Below, piece after piece: positions 1 through 12,420 of a DNA stretch of 64,000 nucleotides. The first letter of the stretch is position 1, and the number at the start of each line of letters is the position of its first letter. The notes under the pieces were generated by a model. It worked only from the letters and a program-made list of their open reading frames with translations. It was not told where the DNA came from and searched no databases. The DNA lies in NCBI GenBank assembly GCA_963585895.1, contig OY757904.1:162847292-162911291 (forward strand). The letters are read 5' to 3'. This DNA comes from Sepioteuthis lessoniana. Its lineage: Eukaryota; Mollusca; Cephalopoda; Myopsida; Loliginidae. The position numbers and the translations under genes are program-made.

Positions 1-520
1 CTGTAAAGTACAAAATGGGGCACTTTGGATACTATCTAATTCATGATTTTCATTGATAAAATTTTGGGAATAGCATTCATTTGTTCATCTCTTTGACTAA
101 TCCAAGTGTTTCTAATGTATCTTAATATATGGACTGAGTTGAAGAGGAAGAAGATAGGTCTAGACTTTATAACTGGGTGCGGATATACAATTGAAAGCTT
201 TGGTGGATTACCAAAAGAAAGATATAGCTTTTTTATTTATAGCATTATTATCTGTTATGATTAATGATACTTGAAAGCCTATCTCCTCTAAACCATTTAT
301 TATATGTTTAACTATGTCAAATGAATTGTCAGCTTTAAGACATTTAGTTGGCATAACATACACAACATCCTTATATTGTGAAAATACACTGTTAAGCATA
401 AAAGGAAAAGTACTTGTTACAGCGTCATTGCTGTTGTCAGATAAACCAACAATATTTGATTCTTATACAAAAAATGTTGGCAGTTGCCCAACGGAGAAAT
501 GCCTGTAGGAAACTCCCAAA
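1..520 (-). pseudogene. P-element/THAP9-like transposase remnant
   Basis: The minus strand codes, over one frameshift, for sequence of the DDE-type P-element transposase core. I see KDVVYVMPTKCL, HIINGLEEIGFQVSLIITDN with NNAINKK, and then, in another frame, KSRPIFFLFNSVHILRYIRN followed by W. This is the familiar order of a P-like transposase: substrate-strand Asp, then the F-D/N-x-V-H-x-(L/F)-K/R-x-x-R-N block. In-frame stops and the frameshift make it inactive. The fragment begins at or before base 1 and stops around 520, where BEL/Pao-like sequence begins. THAP9-related domesticated genes share this fold, but the breaks argue for a dead transposon. Confidence 0.7.
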
Positions 521-559
521 CAGAGCCCTTCATTCAGTCCACCATTTGATGTTTTTCAT

Positions 560-1800
560 AAACTAAATTACATCCACCCCCAAAAGTCCATGAACACGAA
601 CGTCATTTTGTTTGTGCAAAAAAGCCAGTTTATAATTTAAGTTAATTAAATTATTTTTAACAGATTTGAAATTATCGAATCTGAAGTTCATATCAAACTC
701 ATCATCGATAAGAACAGTTAGGGCCAGGGAACTATCCTTATCTACCCCAATACCCAATACGGCCTAGTTTAATGTCTTCTTTTAGACTCTAGGAGGGTTT
801 TTACATCGAATTCTACCGGAATGAGGAAAGACCTATTACACCTTAATCTTTTTATCACCTGCCTACAGAAATAAGTCCTTTGACTTCCTGTGTCAAAAAA
901 GGCAGTTCTGTCTAAATTTATGTTTTCCCCTTGAAACAGTAATTGCAACTATAGGCAAAATAAATGGCTGTTCTTGTATGGCAGTGTTGGTGCACACACG
1001 CATAGAAACAGAAGTGTCTTTATTATCAGAAGAATTTTTGTAGAGAGGGCTAATGTAACCTCTTGAACAGCAGAATTTATATGCACGTGGCAGCTTATTT
1101 TTTTGGCCAGGGCAACTACCAGCTTTATGGTTAGCGCTTGCGCAAAGAATGGAACAAGTTAAGGTCTTTACATCTAGAGCGTCTAGATTCAAATGAAGAG
1201 TATTTAACACACTGACCCATAACATGTCCGTTTATGGGACAAAGTTTACAGTGGGTAACAGTTTTATTGGCCTTCGTGCGAAAGTTTTCAAATGTCGAAG
1301 CACTTTTTTTAAAGGTATGGTTCTAATTGAAATTCCCCTGTCGTGACTTAAACCCATTCTGGTGTGGAGTATTGTGGTTATACTGATTCCCACTAAGTTA
1401 ATCTTTTTGGACCTTGTCCCCTTAAAAGTTTTTAGAACCTCGCTATAACCATCAAAAATCTGGTTAATTTTTGGATAGTTACTGTCGAATTTCCAAATTA
1501 ATACTTTTTGAAAATAAGTTGGCAATTTTGAAAAAATCATATGGCTAATTAATTCAAAGCCAGGGGAGTTCTCTTAAAAAAATCCAAGCTGAACGATGAT
1601 TTAAGCTCAGATAAGTCAGCATTAAACCTCGATAAAAACTTCCTTATATTGGCAAAGTCTGGGTCAAACTTAGGACTATTGTCCAAAATTTGTTTGAATA
1701 TTTCATCTCTGATGAAAGGGACACCTAAAAAAATTCTTTTTTAATAGACTAATAGCCATGTCATAATTTTCATTTTCGAGAGAAAGATTCGAAATCAGTT
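560..1800 (-). pseudogene. BEL/Pao retrotransposon remnant, gag end and protease
   Basis: Minus-strand pieces in the order gag, zinc-knuckle region, protease. 1540-1232 has FSKLPTYFQKVLIWKF and NYPKINQIFDGYSE, which aligns by eye with FNKLPGFFKREIIRLS/NYPSISFLIEHFSD in the fuller BEL/Pao copy at 15430-15723. 1225-893 carries cysteine/histidine-rich sequence and VAITVSRGKHKFRQNCLF, the entry to the aspartic protease. 757-563 ends VHGLLGVDVI, the usual BEL/Pao protease end. The frames are broken between pieces. Upstream (higher coordinates) the element is interrupted by the RTE insertion at about 1806. Confidence 0.75.
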
Positions 1801-1805
1801 GAGAC

Positions 1806-3700
1806 ACGTCATCATCATCATCATCTTGTCGAGCCACCAGCACGGATATCCCTGACCCTCTCTCTCCACTCCTCCCTATCGTTCATCGCTTCTGGCAGGT
1901 CCTCAGGGCTACATCCCGTATCCTCACAGAGCTGCTGTATGTAGGTTCAAGCTGATCGCCCTGCTTTTGCTAGGCCATGTGAGGGGCTCAATAGGAGAAT
2001 ATCACTTATGAGCTCGCCCCTGCTTCCCCAGCAGTGTCATGAATGTCTGGTTCGTCTAACTTGGATAGTTTTCGTAATGGGTGGTAGGTGGCCGTATAGC
2101 TGCTGCTTTGTGGGGTGTTGCCTCCAGGACTTGTTAAATATTGCTCGCAGCATTCTCGTGTAGTTGCCGTTAAGCTTTTTCTCCATCCGCTTAGTCAGCG
2201 TCCATGTAGTGCATCCATATCGCAGTATCGACACGACCACTGCTTGGAAGAAACTGCGCTTCATTTATCAGTCTGGTCTGACTTCCATACGACCGATAGC
2301 CTATCAGTAGCTGTCCATACCTTTGTTTGTCGCGTATCGATGTCAGTCCCGGTGAATGAGAAACTGCTTCCTTGGTAGGTGAACTTGTCAACTTGTTTCA
2401 GAGAGTTACCGTTTAGTGTGGAAATGTCGCCTGTTTGATTAAAACACATGTATTTCGTTTTGTGTGCATTGACATGGGGGCCAATGCCTGCAGCAGCTCG
2501 TTCCAGACTATGCAGTAGGGTTTCGGCATGGGCGGGTACATTTGCCAGAAGCCCTATGTCATCGGCGTAGTCGGCGTTGGTAATTGTTTTTGCAGGGTAC
2601 CTTCTTTTCTTTTTCAGCTCGAAATCGTTTTCTTTGATTTTATCAATCGATGTTCCAAGCACGTAGTCTAGACAGATGATAAAGTGGTATGGGGCTAGTG
2701 TGTTTCTTTGCAGTACTCCTGCTACAATGTCGAAGTAGTCTGCGTCTCCATCCGGCGAACGTACTTTCACTTTGGTGTTTCTATAGAGAATCATTATGGC
2801 TGCGACGGTTTCTTTTGGTAGGCCGTATGCTAGTAGGATTTGTTCCATCTCCCCTCTGTGAATGGAATCAAAGGCCTTGGTAAAGTCGACAAATAGTATT
2901 CACCTGTAGGTTTTTTGCCCGTACGCCTTCAAGGATTCTACGGATGGTCAATATTTGTGAGGTCGTTGGTCTATTTCTCCGGAAGCCATTTTGGTTTTTT
3001 CTAAGAATGTAGTCAATTTTGGGTTCTATGCGGTTGCGCAGTAGGGCATTGTATATTTTGGTCGCTATGGATGTAAGTGTTATACCCCGGTAGTTCTTGG
3101 CTAATCCGACATCGCCCTTTTTAGGGAAGGGGAGGATACATCCCTTCATCCATCTATCAATCGGATTTTGATTATAAATTGCATTACAATGTCGGAACAG
3201 TATGTCGTCGAATTGTTTGGTCTTCCATACCTCTGGGAGAATATCATCAAGCCCTGCTGCTTTTCTATTTTTAATTTTTCTAAGTACAGAGTCGAGTTCT
3301 TCTAGAGTAAACGGACCTAGTTTGATGTCTAATTGCTTACTAATTATTTTCGTGATTGGTTCATGTGTAACTTTCGGGGGGGTTCTTAGTAGATTCTCGA
3401 AATGCTGTTTCCACAGTTTTATTTGTTCTTGTTGGTTTGTAACTTTCAGTTTAGCTTTGGCTGTGCTCTTCCTTCTGTTCACTTCGTTTATCGCTTGCCA
3501 CGCTATCCTAGATTGTCTATCTTCCACTGAGTCTCTGTTCTTATCTATCTGATTTTGTATGTATTCTGTCTGTTCTTTAGGTATATGCTTGCTAATTCAT
3601 TTTGTGCCTTTTTTAGTTTCAGGGCATTTGTGCTCGTTGGGTTCTTCCTATTGCATTTGGAGGCCGTTTTCACGTCTGCACGTTTTTCTCTCACCGCTAA
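1806..3700 (-). mobile_element. RTE-clade LINE copy 1, 5'-truncated
   Basis: Non-LTR retrotransposon on the minus strand. From 3527 down the reverse transcriptase reads AWQAINEVNRRKSTAKAKLK, then KNRKAAGLDDILPEVW, CILPFPKKGDVGLAKNYRGI, the NGFRRNRPT block and ADYADDIGLLA (the YADD catalytic box, at about 2560). The C-terminal domain follows from 2264 ([20 protein letters not shown]). Frameshifts break it near 2880 and 2260. The element ends at 1806-1826 with a short (GAT)n tail, typical of RTE insertions. Copies 2, 3 and 4 are at 29760, 45190 and 50028. Confidence 0.9.
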
Positions 3701-4000
3701 TTTAATCTATTTCCTTCCCAAATCTCACACATAATCGGTGCCTTTATGGTAGATAAGTTAGATATCATAGCAATATCGTAGCTGTCCTGTCTACTCAAAA
3801 CCTAAAATCCGCAATTTAGAGAAAACTCTGTGTCACCCATGACATCAGATGACAACGGCGTCGTGCCCATTGTCACGAGTGAATTTGTGGTGGTATTAGC
3901 ACACAAACTATTTGTCGAAAGGGATTCATTCTGCCGCCCGTTCAGAAACGGTTCATAACCATAGGATAAAATACATCATATTTAAAAGTTTCTCTTGAAA
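3701..4000. other. Unassigned spacer
   Basis: About 300 bases between the 5' end of RTE copy 1 and the LTR-like block. I see no reading frame, repeat or RNA gene that I can support. Confidence 0.5.
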
Positions 4001-4009
4001 GTACTCTGA

Positions 4010-4990
4010 AGTATTTCATTATTACTTATATCTAATAGAGGAACTTCCTGTGCACAGAAGCCCCTTCACTCATCCCAGTAAATAAACAGCAGCTGCCTCT
4101 ATATAAACACAGCAAGCAGTGACTGAAAAAAGAGTGCGGTTGGTCTTTGTGTCCGAGAAGAGGTATCTGTTCCTTTCCCAGCAGCACGCTTCCAAATGTG
4201 TCCTTACCACTAAACTAAGCAGCCGACGTGGAATCCAATCAATCACAGCCGCGGACACAGTACAGCCCATGCCAGTTTCCGACCAACCACCGCTGCTCAC
4301 TCATTCAAACAGTCCTTCTCAGTCTTATGAGGATCACCTCTGGTCTCCTAACAGCACCTCTTGGCAGATACTACGAGATGATGACGTAGCAGCCAGTACC
4401 AACTGCAGACCAGCTCCTGCATCACCAACCAGCAACACCTGTATCACCAGCTAGTAGACAACTGCGTCACCCCTTGTCCATGAACGACAACACTGCTCAG
4501 ACTAGCACCAGCACTTCGTGGTCCCATCGACCCCCACCCCGGTTAACCGAGGATTGTATAAACCGAGACATCGATCATTCAGCTTCTGCAACCAATGTGT
4601 CCACATCTTCGACCGTCTCCAGCTCCGTCTACGACCTAACCGTACAGCCAAACCTACGATCTGCACCAAGCACCAAACACAGAGACCATCCTCATCTTTT
4701 AGACGTACTGTCGCTACAAATTAATGGGCAGCCGAATCTAAGACTTTCTACAGCACCGACTTTCTACACCCAGCAGAGACTACACTGACGTGATACAACT
4801 ACTGCGATTCTACACCCGTACCTTTCGTGTACGATTCGTTCAATAAAACCTGACATTTAAACTTATCCACTTGTCTCTATCATTTGTTCAGTCTTCTGTG
4901 AATCCATCACACACACAATTGTTCGCAGGATGGGCGCATTTATCAGGGTGACTCCGACGTATGATGATCCGTGACATAAATCATTTTCAT
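4010..4990 (+). mobile_element. Possible LTR (retrotransposon promoter/terminator block)
   Basis: GC-richer than its surroundings. It has CTATATAAAC at about 4098-4107, a TATA-like box, and CAATAAAACCTGAC at about 4840, a polyadenylation signal, in the same orientation and about 740 bp apart. This U3-R-U5-like layout suggests an LTR. I see no second copy and no target duplication, so borders are uncertain. The open frames inside (for example 4119-4454) are rich in Ser, Thr and Pro and match nothing I recognise; I do not call them genes. Confidence 0.4.
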
Positions 4991-5269
4991 GTTCATTTAT
5001 TACATTTCGTAAATGACGAATAAGTTTTAATGATTTCAACATTAGGATTTGTAACCTTTATTAGGCGTAAACGTTTCCTGTTGATTTTTAGATGGCCACA
5101 CGGGATGATTATAAACTTCGTTAGAGGTGTTTTTGTTCCTTGTTATATTGTTACTGGATGTATAAAATTTGTTTGTTCCTTTTGTTAAAATTTGGCTTTG
5201 CACCTGTAAGAATATTTTCCCCATGTGTTTATGCCAATGTTTGTTTTAATTGGAGTTTTCACAGCTGCA

Positions 5270-5770
5270 TATTTTTGTGGAATAAAGTATCGTCCAACAT
5301 TTTCGGCAGTTTGTCAGTTCCCTCACGCACAATAAAAGTTCGGGGGCGACGGTGGTTACAATAGTTTGTGACTATGCTACAAATTCTTTAATCAGTCTCG
5401 GGCACCTATTGGTCAGGAAAGTCACGTGGTTAGTGCTCACAACTACGTCCACAACTTTGATTTTGTCCCGCGATTTTGGAGCCGACTGCATGACAATGAT
5501 TGCCTATATATACTCTCGTTTTCCAAGAACTTTTTCTTTTCTATTGTGACTTCCAGACACAGCACTCTTACTCTCTCCATTGCGACTTACAGAGACAACA
5601 CGCTCTCTCTCTCTCTCTCTTACATTTTGACTTCCAGCAGTCAACCCCTCGAAAATGTATACATTCTGCAACCCTTTTCTTTCCTCTTCTGCCTTTTCGG
5701 TTAGACTTTTCCCAGCCTCGAACACAGCCTCAGAAATTTCGTCAAACCCCGAAAGAGACTAACAACCAAC
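5270..5770 (+). mobile_element. Second LTR-like or promoter-like block
   Basis: Contains AATAAA at 5281 and ACAATAAAAG at about 5328, then CGGGGGCGACGGTGG, and CCTATATATACTCTCG at about 5503 (TATA-like). A CT microsatellite lies at 5611-5632. It may be the edge of a degraded LTR element. No coding domain is recognisable. Confidence 0.3.
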
Positions 5771-8700
5771 ATGGGAGAAGACACATGCCTTCAAGCAAAC
5801 GTTGCTATATTTCTATATATCGATACCTCACATGAAATACTTAGTCCACACATCCATTTTATTGTCGACAGGACACTTTCAATATTTAGTCTTTTTTTCA
5901 TAATATCCACGTTAGTACACGCATGCACACACGCACCCACAGAGGAGAATTTAATAGACTCGTGTTAGTTACATACCCACACACACACAAAGGAATATTC
6001 AATAGACTATATTAGAATATTTGTAATGTTTCCTTTTTCATGTATCTCTTGATATATAAATTTAATTTTCTTTCTACTGCTTTGTTTTGAATGTTCTTTT
6101 GTCTGCGTCGTTTCACATCGTGTACTTCATTTGCCTTTTCAAATATAAACCAACTTAAATGGTGGGGGAGCTAAACACCAAAACAACTACATGTCACTCC
6201 CCCACAAAATTACAAAAAGAAAGAAGAAAAATTCGAATATCTGTTGTATTTTGAAATCAGTGTATTTTGTAATACAATGATTTCTTCAAAACTGAATAAA
6301 ATTCTAATTTAGGCATTTAAGTTCTAGGTTGTGTCGTAGTCATTCATTTTGTCAAATTGGTGTCATCTGGTTTGAGAAAGTTGGACACAGAATTTCAAAA
6401 TTAATTTTCTTGAGTCCTCCTCCTACACAATTTAAAAAAGAGACTCAACCTAACTACCATTCTTGCACTATAGCCTTGTGCCAGACTAAGCCAAACGAAG
6501 AAATATCTTGTAATTCATAACTTTAAATTAAGACAAAAATCTAGCGAGTAAGTTTAGACATATTATGAGAAATGTGCACAATTCAATAGATATGTTAGAT
6601 TTTAGGTTTTAAATTACAATGACCAACATACGAAAAGTTAACAAAATTATCCGAATGCTCGTCGCTATATAAAGTACAATTCTACCTAAATTACATAGTA
6701 GACTTTATTTCTGTCTTGCCGAAGAATACCTTGTAGTAACTGTGAGGCTTGGCGAAGGGATAGAGAAGTGTATAAAAAATAAAGGAGACAAAAATGGGGG
6801 ATTGGAATGCTAAACACTTTTCCTACCTGAAAGAGAAGGATGTCTATATTTCTTAAAAACAAAAAGTTCCCACCAAGTAATTTATTTCAAGAGAAATAGA
6901 TTTTACAAAATCCAGCTTTGCATATTTTCCTCTATGCTTGTTGAAGACATTGAATTTTAAGTAAGAAAAATAACATACATTCTAATACCGACAATATTAT
7001 AACCTAAAAAAAAGATGGTATAAAAAATAACGACTGACTTGCACGAAGCAATACCGTCAATCACCTCCTGTTAGTTTAACTTTTGTTAATGATAAAATAC
7101 CATTCTTTGGTATTTTATGTCAAAGTTCTTTTTGAAGCCAATTTTTAGGGTTTTTTTCTTTTCTCATCGTCTCTTTCTCGTATAGAATCAACTTGGATAA
7201 CCGGTTTTTTCTAGTTTCCTGTGTAGACTTTTTCAAAATGATGTTTACTATTTCTTTAAGTGAACTTCGAATAGACCATCGCTTCCTCTTCCTAGAGATG
7301 AAGATCTTTCTGTTTCAACTTGGATTTTCTTCTGTTGAGTCTACAGAGGCATTTGCCGAATCTACTGACCGAGCTAACGGCGTTTTTTTTTGTCGGCATG
7401 AATCCAATAATACCGCCTTTAGACCTTAAACTCAACTTTCTTTTGAAGGGGACAGCATTCCAAAACTACAATTAGCCTACAGCATCGTCACTAATAATCT
7501 TTTGTTGAATTGATAAATTGAATTATGTTCCTTAAAATATCAGAACACTCTTTTCATTTTTCCTAAGAAAAATGCTTCATATTGTAGATTTTTGCTGACT
7601 GATTTTCTTTGATTTTCACAAGAATTTAAAATAGGTTTGGTTTTTAAAATCTTTTTAGGTGTGTGAACTACATTTTCGATCAAAGGAAATAAGGAGAGAA
7701 TCGTTAGACTTTGACGAAAAAACAGCTATCATAATTGCTGTTAAACTTCAATGATGATGCTATCCCTAGAATTTTACCTAACTGTCCCTCATATTTATCT
7801 TCATTCAACACTTCTTGAGAGTTACCATTCGTCAGCATTCGACAGGAGAATTTTGCCCTTAGAAGTCCTTTAAATCAAAGTATTGTAGTGGTTATGATAG
7901 TGTGGGTGTAGTTAATTTTTATCAATCATGCAAAAATATTGGAAATGAATAAGCAAACTAGATAGTTTTTGTTCAAAATTCAAATCATTTAAGTATTTAT
8001 TTTAGTGACAATGAAAATATAATAATGGCGAGAGAAACTTGCAAACAAATATTTCTACACAAAATGTTCAACAAAAGTTTTGTTGTTATTTATACGAAAG
8101 TGAGTTCAATTAAAAATGTCTACAGGTTAATCGTGTTCAGTCAAAATTGAGCTTTTGTGATAAATATATTTGTTGGAATCTTTGTAACAATTATATGTTG
8201 TTAATTATAAAAATGTTTCCTACATTCATTTATGCTTCATGAAGTTTAACAATCTTCAGCGTTGTAGTAATTTTCATTTTTTTAGTGAAAAGGAGAAAGG
8301 CAGACAACGTTAACGTCGTTAGCAGTAGAAGTAATAGTAGTATTCATATTATTGTGCCTTTGGAAACATAAAAGCAAATGAATTTGATTGTTATTGTTGT
8401 TGGGTTATTTTAGATAAGCCAAAGTGACCGGCTTTCCACTTAGTGGTTTTGAGATGTGTTTTGCTTTTGTCAGTCAGGGTTTAAACGAACATTCTGGTTG
8501 AAATTGTGACTGAACTATTGGATAAAGATTTTCTCGTATATTTATATGTTTTTGAAGACAGAAAGTGGATCAAGTTACGGTTTTGTATTTTAAGCGGGAA
8601 TCTAAGAATCCGCCCATTAGTAAACTTCAGACCAATCGAAGGTTGGGCTGATTGTCGTGTTTTCTCGCCGTTTGGATCCAAAAAATTGTTTAGAATTTTA

Positions 8701-9415
8701 CTTCTTATATTTATAATTAAAATGTAGACTCTATCTACTGATGACTTAGCAGAAGAAATTCCACAGTATGAATGATCTTAGAAGAAAATTTAATTTTTTC
8801 TTGATAGAAATTACTGGAGTCGTTGTTAGGCAGCAAGACATTTATTATATGCATCATCATCAAATTCCCATATCCAAAAATCAATCTGTCTTTTGTAATT
8901 GAATCTGATTTTGCAGTTCATGTGTTTCGTAGAGATGTGGAAATTAATAAAATAAGAGACTATAAGATTCCTAAACATGGAACTGATCAAAATTCTCTTG
9001 AAATTTTGATAGAAAATACGAAGAAAATGGACACAGAACAACAGTAAACCGAACTTCAGAATATGATTTTTATATTAAAATTGGTAATGTTATTTCTACT
9101 ATTGGCGCAAGAAGAATCAAACAGACATTTTAATTCAATCAAATTTATATATGAGTAGCCAAACTTAATGACACAGAATATGTTTGATTATTCAACAGAA
9201 ATGATATTTTCTTCTTTGTTATATAACTGATCTCCTAAAGGGTATAAATTGTCAAGAGAAAGCTAAAACATAATATTTTACTTAGCTATTCAACCATTAA
9301 AAGACGAACCTAATCAACTTATGTGAAGCCTTTGATTGAGCAACATAAGAATTTTTTTTATGTAAATCAAAAATAAATTCAAGTTACTTGTGCAGCAGGA
9401 CACCACAGTAACTAA
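5771..9415. other. Long AT-rich region with no recognised gene
   Basis: I see nothing here that I can name. At about 6468-6490 there is a CCTTGTGCCAGACTAAGC tail that matches SINE family D, so a truncated SINE ends there. Short frames at 7193-7429, 8506-8727 and 8823-9047 have no recognisable motif. A poly(A) of about 25 at 9473-9496 lies just inside the LTR that follows. Confidence 0.5.
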
Positions 9416-10376
9416 AATTAATTTTTATAAAAGACACGAATCCTTTCACCGAAAATAAAACAGCTCTTTGAAAAAAAAAAAAAAAAAAAAAAAAAAGGAA
9501 AAATAAAAAGACAAACGTGCTTTGTGCGTCCAACGAAGAACTATTTATTATCAAGTAAATAAAAATAAGTAAATAAAAAGGTGTTACAAAGTTTTGAAGA
9601 AAAAAACTGGTTGCTAAAATTAATTGCTATTTTAGTGACTTGTAAAAAACCTGAATCAAGTAACAATGATGCAAATTGTTTCGAAAAAACACTGGGTCAC
9701 TCACGAATTACAAGGAACTGATATGTCTTCAACAAACAAAGGTACTGGTACTTACAACTCAAAGAAGGGATGTGGCATGAATGGAAAAAAGATTGGAAAG
9801 AGTCTATTAGGCGAAAATATCTCTTGGAAAAACCTATTCACTTTTCTGTCAAGGATGCAGCGAATAATGCAGACACATGGGGGTTCATTTAGCAATTCTT
9901 TCAGCACTTGTATAGGACAGAAAATTCAATTGTACACCTATTGGTCTGAGTCAAGACATCACAAATTCTCTGATATAGGCAACAGTATATTTCTCTAAGA
10001 AGAATACAGCACAGCAATATAGTTCTGTTGATACTTTGTGGTTAAAGTCGAGACAGCACAAACTCTCAGATATAGGCAACAGCATATTTCTCTAAGTGAA
10101 CTCCAGCACAGCAGCAAAATTCTCTGAGGGATTTACTCTTTATTCACTATATTTCCTTAACTGTAGGGAACAGCAAGGTTTAAAAATCAGCACATCCTGT
10201 GAAAATTCACATGGCTACCAAATTCACGTCTTGACTGCACCGTGGCTTGTGCCGAAAGGGCTATTCTCTCAGCAGACGGTGTCAGTTTAAAAAAAAATCT
10301 CGTCTTTTTCTTCTGGTGGTGACAACCACAAAAGTCTCTTCCAAGAAGATGTTCCTATTACGTTGAAATAATTCCA
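9416..10376 (-). repeat. BEL/Pao 3' LTR
   Basis: The left (3' on the minus strand) LTR copy, colinear with 16560-17972. It contains a poly(A) stretch at 9473-9496. It also holds a diverged duplication of about 97 bp: the CTCTGATATAGGCAACAG-type block at about 9970 recurs at about 10065. No coding function; an open frame at 9666-9998 is incidental. Confidence 0.8.
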
Positions 10377-11180
10377 AAATTCTCTCATCACACAAGAAGT
10401 GGGGAAGTCGAAGAATTCGACGCGTTCAATATCAGTTCCAAACACAGTAGAAGTCAACCGAATCAATTTCGATTTGTATACATCCTCTTAGTCACAGGAT
10501 GAAAACATAATTTTCAGGTAACAATTTTCGGAAAAAGAATTAAAAGGATTTCATTGCAGAGTAAAAAAATTCAGTTTTTATGCATCTTAAAAAAAACATC
10601 CAGACTGAGGCATTTCATCACGAAAAAAAAATGATTATCTTTTACACAGATAAAAACTATTTTTAAGTCGAAGTGTTCAAATGCACAACACGGTTAGGGC
10701 CGTGTGTAAATCAGTTCATTTGTTCCTGTAGTTTCACACAAAGTGACATTTATCCGTTCAACTTTCATATACATACAAACTGTAATGAAAAGTTCTGTTC
10801 ATCCACAAAATGGAAATATCCTGATAATTCACAGTGTCCTTAAAAATGGTAACAACTCTGCAACTTCAGTTCATATTTAGCTCCAGAGAACTCACATTTT
10901 TTGAAAAATCAGTCCAATGCTGACCCCATAATCATTTTACAATTTCACAAACCAATTAATGTTTAAACACTCTATTTCTCAAAGTTCACAATACAACAAA
11001 ATAAATTAGAAGGTGAGAAAAAATCTTTTTTCACCTTCACCATTCACCAAGGCAAAATGATCTGTAGGAAACAAGGTGGATGGTCAATAATATTTGACTG
11101 TCAAAAAGTTATGTCAAAAGGTTTTTTTTATAGAGAGGTAAATCTTCACCATCACTAGTTACAAAATGTAACAAAAATAT
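10377..11180 (-). other. BEL/Pao internal 3' untranslated region
   Basis: Lies between DUF5641 and the 3' LTR. No coding frame is seen on either strand. AT-rich with short homopolymers. Confidence 0.5.
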
Positions 11181-11507
11181 TCAATTTATTTCCAACAAAC
11201 TAATACCAAATATAAGGATCATTTGGGGTTTTTTGCTTCTTTTTTGGGCAGGACATTTTACTTCTGCGCCTATCAAAATCCTCAATGTCAGATGTGGCCG
11301 AAGAGTCAACTTCCGCTTTCCTAGTTGGACAGTGTGTGTAAGGGATAATTCTATAGGGTAAAGGTATTTAATTGAATGGGTATGGTTACTCCCGTCTCCT
11401 TTTTTTAGGTTCACAAACCTTACATTCCCATCATCTCCAATGTTCAAGCTCAAAACTCTACCTAAAGGCCAATACAAACAGGTTTTTGCAGGATTTTTAA
11501 TTAACAC
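11181..11507 (-). pseudogene. BEL/Pao DUF5641 C-terminal domain
   Basis: Reads WPLGRVLSLNIGDDGNVRFV with an upstream NPAKTCLY. The W-P-(L/M)-G-R-(V/I) block followed by G-x-D-G-x-V-R is the DUF5641 signature found downstream of BEL/Pao integrases. It follows the integrase fragment at 11541-11930 with a short gap and probably one frameshift. Confidence 0.8.
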
Positions 11508-11540
11508 TATGTCACCTACTTTAATTTTATTTTCAAAATC

Positions 11541-12420
11541 TCATTGATAGAGGTCTTTACACTGTTCCATCAAGCTCAAAAGATATTTGTTATAAAAAAG
11601 ACGACGAAACCTCTGTAGCATATCATCTCTAATTCGAAGAGAACTTACAATTTCCGAATTACTGGGAGGATTAAAAAATGTGGAACTTTCATCCTCAGCC
11701 ATCCTAAGTATTGTCCCCTCTTTGATGTATGAACTAATAAAATTGACCGGAGAAATGATGTCTATCCCCATGTCAGAAGAACATCTATAGGTCAGAGGAC
11801 GAGAGTTTATTACATTTTGTATATCTGAAAGTAGTGTCAGTAGATAATAAAATTCAACAGCCTTTCTCCCGACAGCTTTATAAAGACACAGCTTTATTGT
11901 CTTAATCATTCCATCCCAGACACTTCTCATCCATGGAGCATATAGGGGATAGTTAGGTGTTTGATTTCAAAAGTTCCAAATATGTCCTGAAATTCAACAG
12001 AGGTTCGGTATTTCTTAACTATATTGCACCCAGCAACAAAGGATCTTGCATTGTTACAATAAATTCACTCAGGGATAATAAAAAGATTTGCAAACCTGAT
12101 AAGGGCCAACACAAAGGATTTGACACTCATATCTTGCAGCATTTCTATATGAATAGCTCGGACGCTCAAACAGGTAAACACTAATAGGTAAATCTTCTTA
12201 TCTGCCCCTCCCCCGTTTTTATCCACAGATGACCTGTGAAATCAACACCTGTGTGTAAAAAGGTCTAATCAAATTCACTCTATTCTTGGGCAGGTTGGTC
12301 AGTCTAGTGTATCGAAAGGACAATGCATTGTATTTTCGGCATACAAAACAATCAGCAATATAATGTTTGATTGACTGTCTGGCGCGAGGAAGCTAATATC
12401 CAGACAATCTCAGTTTATTC
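11541..12420 (-). pseudogene. BEL/Pao integrase, frameshifted
   Basis: Several frames together make an integrase. At about 12400-12330 there is a Cys-x-x-Cys block (DCFVCRK) of the zinc-binding end. Then come LPKNRVNLIRPFYT, followed by sequence like the start of the DDE core. At about 12160-12080 is CLSVRAIHIEMLQDMS, the usual core motif with His-Ile-Glu. 11930-11541 gives VWDGMIKTIKLCLYKAVGRK and VINSRPLTY, the conserved region after the core. Frame changes and stops near 12040-11940 make it inactive. The family integrates the reverse-transcribed cDNA. Confidence 0.8.

Noticed and set aside
4119-4788. Open frames of 104-111 codons, Ser/Thr/Pro rich
   Set aside because: They lie inside the LTR-like block, overlap each other in different frames and carry no motif; composition explains their openness.
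8506-9047. Two plus-strand frames of 73-74 codons in a gene-free region
   Set aside because: No motif, no supporting signals, and AT-rich codon use like the noncoding surroundings.
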